From NCBI RefSeq assembly GCF_017565305.1, contig NZ_JAGEKP010000024.1, positions 248,001-312,000 of the forward strand: a stretch of 64,000 bases of DNA, given 5' to 3'. A model generated the notes under the pieces. That model made no database searches and had not been told where the DNA came from. It saw nothing but the letters and a program-made list of their open reading frames with translations. Shown one piece after another: positions 61,093 through 64,000 of this stretch (position 1 is the stretch's first letter; each line of letters opens with the position of its first letter). The position numbers and the translations under genes are program-made. Source of the DNA: Leifsonia sp. TF02-11. Lineage in GTDB: Bacteria > Actinomycetota > Actinomycetes > Actinomycetales > Microbacteriaceae.

Positions 61093-63891
61093 ATGCTTCG
61101 ACTCATGCCCACGTGGCCGGTTCAGGCTGACCGTTCGATCGCGACCCTGGTCGGCCGCGAACGCGAGTCCGTCCGGCTCGACCGCCTGCTCGACGAGGTG
61201 CGCGGCGGGGCAAGCCGGATCCTCATCCTGAGCGGCGAGGCGGGGTCGGGCAAGACAGCCCTGCTCGATCGGCTCGTGCGGGCGGCCGACGACTTCCAGG
61301 TGGTCTCGACAGTCGGCGTCCAGGCCGAGCGCGAACTGCCGTTCGCCGCTCTCCAACAGCTCTGCACACCCCTTCTCGCCCATCTCGGCGCGCTTCCGGC
61401 TCGGCAGGCCTCCGCCCTGCGTGTCACGTTCTGCGTGGAGGACGGCCCTGCCCCGGACCGGCTCCTGGTGAGCCTCGCGCTGCTCGGGCTGTTCGCCGAG
61501 GCCGCGGTCGACCGCCCCCTGCTGTGCGTCGTGGACGACGAGCAGTGGATCGACGCGGCATCGGCAGAGGCGCTGACCTTCGCCGCACGCCGCCTCGGCG
61601 AGGAGTCGGTCGCCTTGGTGTTCGCGACGCGATCGCCCGGGGACCGGCTCGACGGCCTCCCTGTCGAATCTGTGCGGCCGCTCGACGACGCCGACGCCGA
61701 CCGCCTGCTGTCCTCGACTCTGCCGTTCGCGGTGGACCGCCGCGTGCGGGACCAGCTCGTCGCCGACGCGCACGGGAACCCGCTCGCGCTCGTGGAGTTG
61801 TCCCGCGAACTCCGCATGGCACGGCTCGGCGGCGGGTACGGTCTGGCGGACGCCCTCCCGCTTCCGGCGAGCCTCGATGCGGTCTTCCGCCGCCGCATCG
61901 AGGCCCTGTCACCGGAGAGCAGGAGGCTGCTCGTGCTGGCCGCGGCCGACGCGACCGGCAATATCAGGCTGCTCTGGGACGCGGCCGCCCTGCTGGGCAT
62001 CCCCACCGATGCGGCACGCCAGCTGGTCGATCAGGGATGTCTGGAGTTCGGCCTCCGCGTCCGCCTGCAGCATCCGCTCCTGCGCTCTGCGGCATACCGG
62101 ACGGCGACGAGCCAAGAGCTCGCAGACGTCCACGCCGCCCTCGCCGCGGCGACGGATCCCGTCGCCGACCCCGACCGCCGCGCCTGGCACCGGGCGGAGG
62201 CCGCCACCGGACTCGACGACGACACCGCTCGCGAACTCGAGTCATCGGCCGAACGCGCACGCGCGCGCGGCGGGCTCGCGGCCGCGGCGGCCTTCCTGCA
62301 GCGCGCGACCCTGCTGAGCCCCGCCGGCGCCGACCGCACCCGGCGCGCACTGGCCGCAGCCCGCGCGACGGTGCAGGTGGGCGCCTTCGACGACGCGCGC
62401 GCCCTCCTCGACCTGGCGGAGACCGGTTCGGCCGGGCCGGCCGACCTCGCCCGCGCCCAGCAGCTCCGCGCCGAGGTGGAGTTCGCCGGAGACCGCAACG
62501 GCCGGGTCCCCGCCCTGCTCCTCGCTGCAGCGGAGGCCATCCGTCCCTGGGATCCCGAGCTCGCCCGCTCCTCGCTGCTGGACGCTCTCCGCAGCTCCGT
62601 CTACGCCGGCCGATTCGCCGAGGAGGGGTCCGACCTCGCAACGGTCGCCCGAGTCGCCGCCTCCGCGCCGTCGCCGGGGCCGTCGCGGGCGACCGAGCCC
62701 CTGGACCGCATCGTCGGTCGCTATGAAACGAACGGCGACCCTGTCCCCGCTTTCGTCAGCGCGCTGCGGAACATCGGCTGTCCGAACGACGATCACGCCT
62801 CCGACCCGCGGTGGCTGTCGTTGCTCGCCTTCGCCGCGAGCGGCGCGTGGGACTTCCCCTTCTGGGACGCCCTCACGGGCAGGTTCGTGCTCGAGTGCCG
62901 CGAGCAGGGGGCCTTGAGCGAGCTCCGGCTGGCGCTGACGCAGCGCATCTACGTCCTGCTCCTCGCCGGCCGGGCGCGCGAGGCGGAGGAGGCGATCGAC
63001 GAGCTGACGGCCGCGCTGGGCACAATGGGCGGTCGGATGGCGTCGTACAGCGCGCTCGCGGTGGCGGCGTTCGTCGGCAGGGAGCGCGATGTCCTCGAGG
63101 TGGCCGATGCGGCCATCCGGGACGCACACGCACGCGGCGAAGGCCTCGTGCTCACCGGCGCCAGATGGGCGGTCTGCGTGCTCTACAACGGGCTCGGCCA
63201 CTACGCGGAGGCCCTCGACCACGCGCGCGGCGCGCTCGAACCGCCGGTCGACGAGCTCGGCCTCGACAACTGGACGCTGGTCGAGCTGATCGAAGCCGCC
63301 AGCCGTACCGGCGAGCGGGATGCCGCCGAGCGCGCCTTCGCCCGCCTCACCCGGACGACCCGGCAGTCGGACGGCGGCTGGGCGCGGGGAATCCAGGAGC
63401 GGTGCGCCGCCCTGCTGGCCGACGACGCCGAGGCGGAGACGCACTACCGGGAGGCCATCCGGCTCCTCGGCCACAGCGGCCTCGACGCCGAAGAGGCGAG
63501 GGCCCACCTCCTCTACGGCGAGTGGCTGCGACGCCAACGCCGCCGCAGCGGCGCCAGGACCCAGCTGCGTCTGGCCCACCAGCGATTCGAGGCCGTGGGG
63601 ATGGCCGCCTTCGCCGAGCGGGCACGGCGGGAGCTCTGGGCCACGGGCGAGGTCGTGCGATCGGAGGCCCCGACCACCGGGCCCGCCCTGACCGCGCAAG
63701 AGGAGCAGATCGCCCAACTCGCGACCGACGGCCTCAGCAATCCCGAGATCGGCGTCCGGCTGTTCATCAGCGCACGCACGGTCGAATACCACCTGGGCAA
63801 GGTCTTCGCGAAGCTGAACATCAGCTCGCGCGCCCAGCTCGCGGACGCCCGCCGCGCCCCGGCGGGACGGGCCGCTCGTCCCGTGGAGTGA
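61093..63891 (+). CDS. Large LuxR-family (LAL) regulator
   Basis: The protein has 932 residues. The N-terminal AAA-type domain has Walker A SGEAGSGKT and Walker B LLCVVDDEQWID, typical of LAL regulators. A helical repeat region follows, then the LuxR helix-turn-helix (LTAQEEQIAQLATDGLSNPEIGVRLFISARTVEYHLGKVFAKLNIS). The start is uncertain: ATG at 61093 is used, while ATG at 61105 and GTG at 61045 are possible and none has a strong ribosome site. It lies 82 bases after the second hydrolase on the same strand and could control that pair. Confidence 0.93.
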   Translation: MLRLMPTWPVQADRSIATLVGRERESVRLDRLLDEVRGGASRILILSGEAGSGKTALLDRLVRAADDFQVVSTVGVQAERELPFAALQQLCTPLLAHLGALPARQASALRVTFCVEDGPAPDRLLVSLALLGLFAEAAVDRPLLCVVDDEQWIDAASAEALTFAARRLGEESVALVFATRSPGDRLDGLPVESVRPLDDADADRLLSSTLPFAVDRRVRDQLVADAHGNPLALVELSRELRMARLGGGYGLADALPLPASLDAVFRRRIEALSPESRRLLVLAAADATGNIRLLWDAAALLGIPTDAARQLVDQGCLEFGLRVRLQHPLLRSAAYRTATSQELADVHAALAAATDPVADPDRRAWHRAEAATGLDDDTARELESSAERARARGGLAAAAAFLQRATLLSPAGADRTRRALAAARATVQVGAFDDARALLDLAETGSAGPADLARAQQLRAEVEFAGDRNGRVPALLLAAAEAIRPWDPELARSSLLDALRSSVYAGRFAEEGSDLATVARVAASAPSPGPSRATEPLDRIVGRYETNGDPVPAFVSALRNIGCPNDDHASDPRWLSLLAFAASGAWDFPFWDALTGRFVLECREQGALSELRLALTQRIYVLLLAGRAREAEEAIDELTAALGTMGGRMASYSALAVAAFVGRERDVLEVADAAIRDAHARGEGLVLTGARWAVCVLYNGLGHYAEALDHARGALEPPVDELGLDNWTLVELIEAASRTGERDAAERAFARLTRTTRQSDGGWARGIQERCAALLADDAEAETHYREAIRLLGHSGLDAEEARAHLLYGEWLRRQRRRSGARTQLRLAHQRFEAVGMAAFAERARRELWATGEVVRSEAPTTGPALTAQEEQIAQLATDGLSNPEIGVRLFISARTVEYHLGKVFAKLNISSRAQLADARRAPAGRAARPVE

Positions 63892-64000
63892 AACTCGACG
63901 TCCACACCCGCGCCCACCTCGTCGTCGTCGCCTTCGAGAACAACCTCGCCGACCCGAACCTGCTGCCCACGTGAGGGAGGTCGCGCCAGACGCTGCCGCC
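63892..64000. other. Right end of the window, no gene called
   Basis: A GTG at 63888 overlaps the LuxR stop by GTGA and opens a 28-codon frame that ends at 63974. It resembles nothing I know and is too short to judge. No convincing minus-strand gene end is visible. Confidence 0.4.

Noticed and set aside
63888-63974. 28-codon ORF after the last LuxR gene
   Set aside because: The GTGA overlap is attractive, but the product is too short and unrecognisable, and the window ends just after it.
1-64000. tRNA, rRNA, insertion sequences, prophage
   Set aside because: I looked for tRNA-like ends, rRNA blocks, transposase motifs and flanking repeats and found none.

Overview
The window is high-GC DNA (roughly 70% by eye) with dense, GC3-biased genes, frequent GTG/TTG starts and 4-bp ATGA/GTGA stop-start overlaps. 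This points to an actinobacterium. The gene content (several sugar ABC systems, ROK and LacI regulators, LAXTG-type surface proteins, multidomain secreted glycosidases) suggests a plant- or soil-associated Microbacteriaceae-like organism, but the family is an inference. I see no rRNA, tRNA, CRISPR array, insertion sequence or phage module.

Region 1 (1-4099, minus strand) is a compact accessory Hsp70 operon: a small membrane-anchored protein, a short DnaK without the usual lid, a J/TPR/membrane protein whose J domain lacks HPD, a GrpE-like exchange factor, and the start of an FtsK/SpoIIIE-like ATPase. Upstream of it (4198-5184) lies a protein that joins an integrase-type N-terminal DNA-binding fold to a response-regulator-like domain, preceded by a perfect 23-bp inverted repeat. 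Next come a 62-residue SH3-like protein, an XRE-type membrane protein with a DUF2690-like tail, and a Nudix hydrolase.

Region 2 (7140-22225) is a glycan-utilisation locus: ROK regulator and GH95 (minus), divergent from GH36, secreted GH27 and a CE7-type esterase (plus), then an LplABC-type oligosaccharide transporter (minus) and a second ROK regulator (plus). Region 3 (22259-33165) holds cell-surface genes: a 1,850-residue LAXTG protein with ten DUF11 repeats, a small DUF11/CARDB-like membrane protein, a LuxR/STAND regulator and a second LAXTG protein.

Region 4 (33272-38012) has two TetR modules. One controls a hydrolase and an MFS exporter that is frameshifted. The other faces an MDR-family oxidoreductase.

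Region 5 (38074-56729) is a second glycan locus. It encodes a MalEFG-like ABC importer, GH42 beta-galactosidase, an aldolase, a Gfo/Idh/MocA dehydrogenase, an FAD/Fe-S lactate or glycolate dehydrogenase-like protein, a PfkB kinase fused to a class I phosphomannose isomerase, a LacI regulator, an aldose epimerase, a large secreted protein of unrecognised catalytic family and an SGNH hydrolase. The same ACAACGTTGT-type palindrome sits in all three divergent promoter regions of this locus and nowhere else that I noticed, which predicts a closed LacI regulon. This locus is my main candidate for an undescribed system.

Region 6 (56769-64000) has a TetR repressor with a clear operator, an MDR oxidoreductase, a small basic protein, an AhpD-like protein, two tandem alpha/beta hydrolases (one exported, one cytosolic) and a large LuxR regulator.
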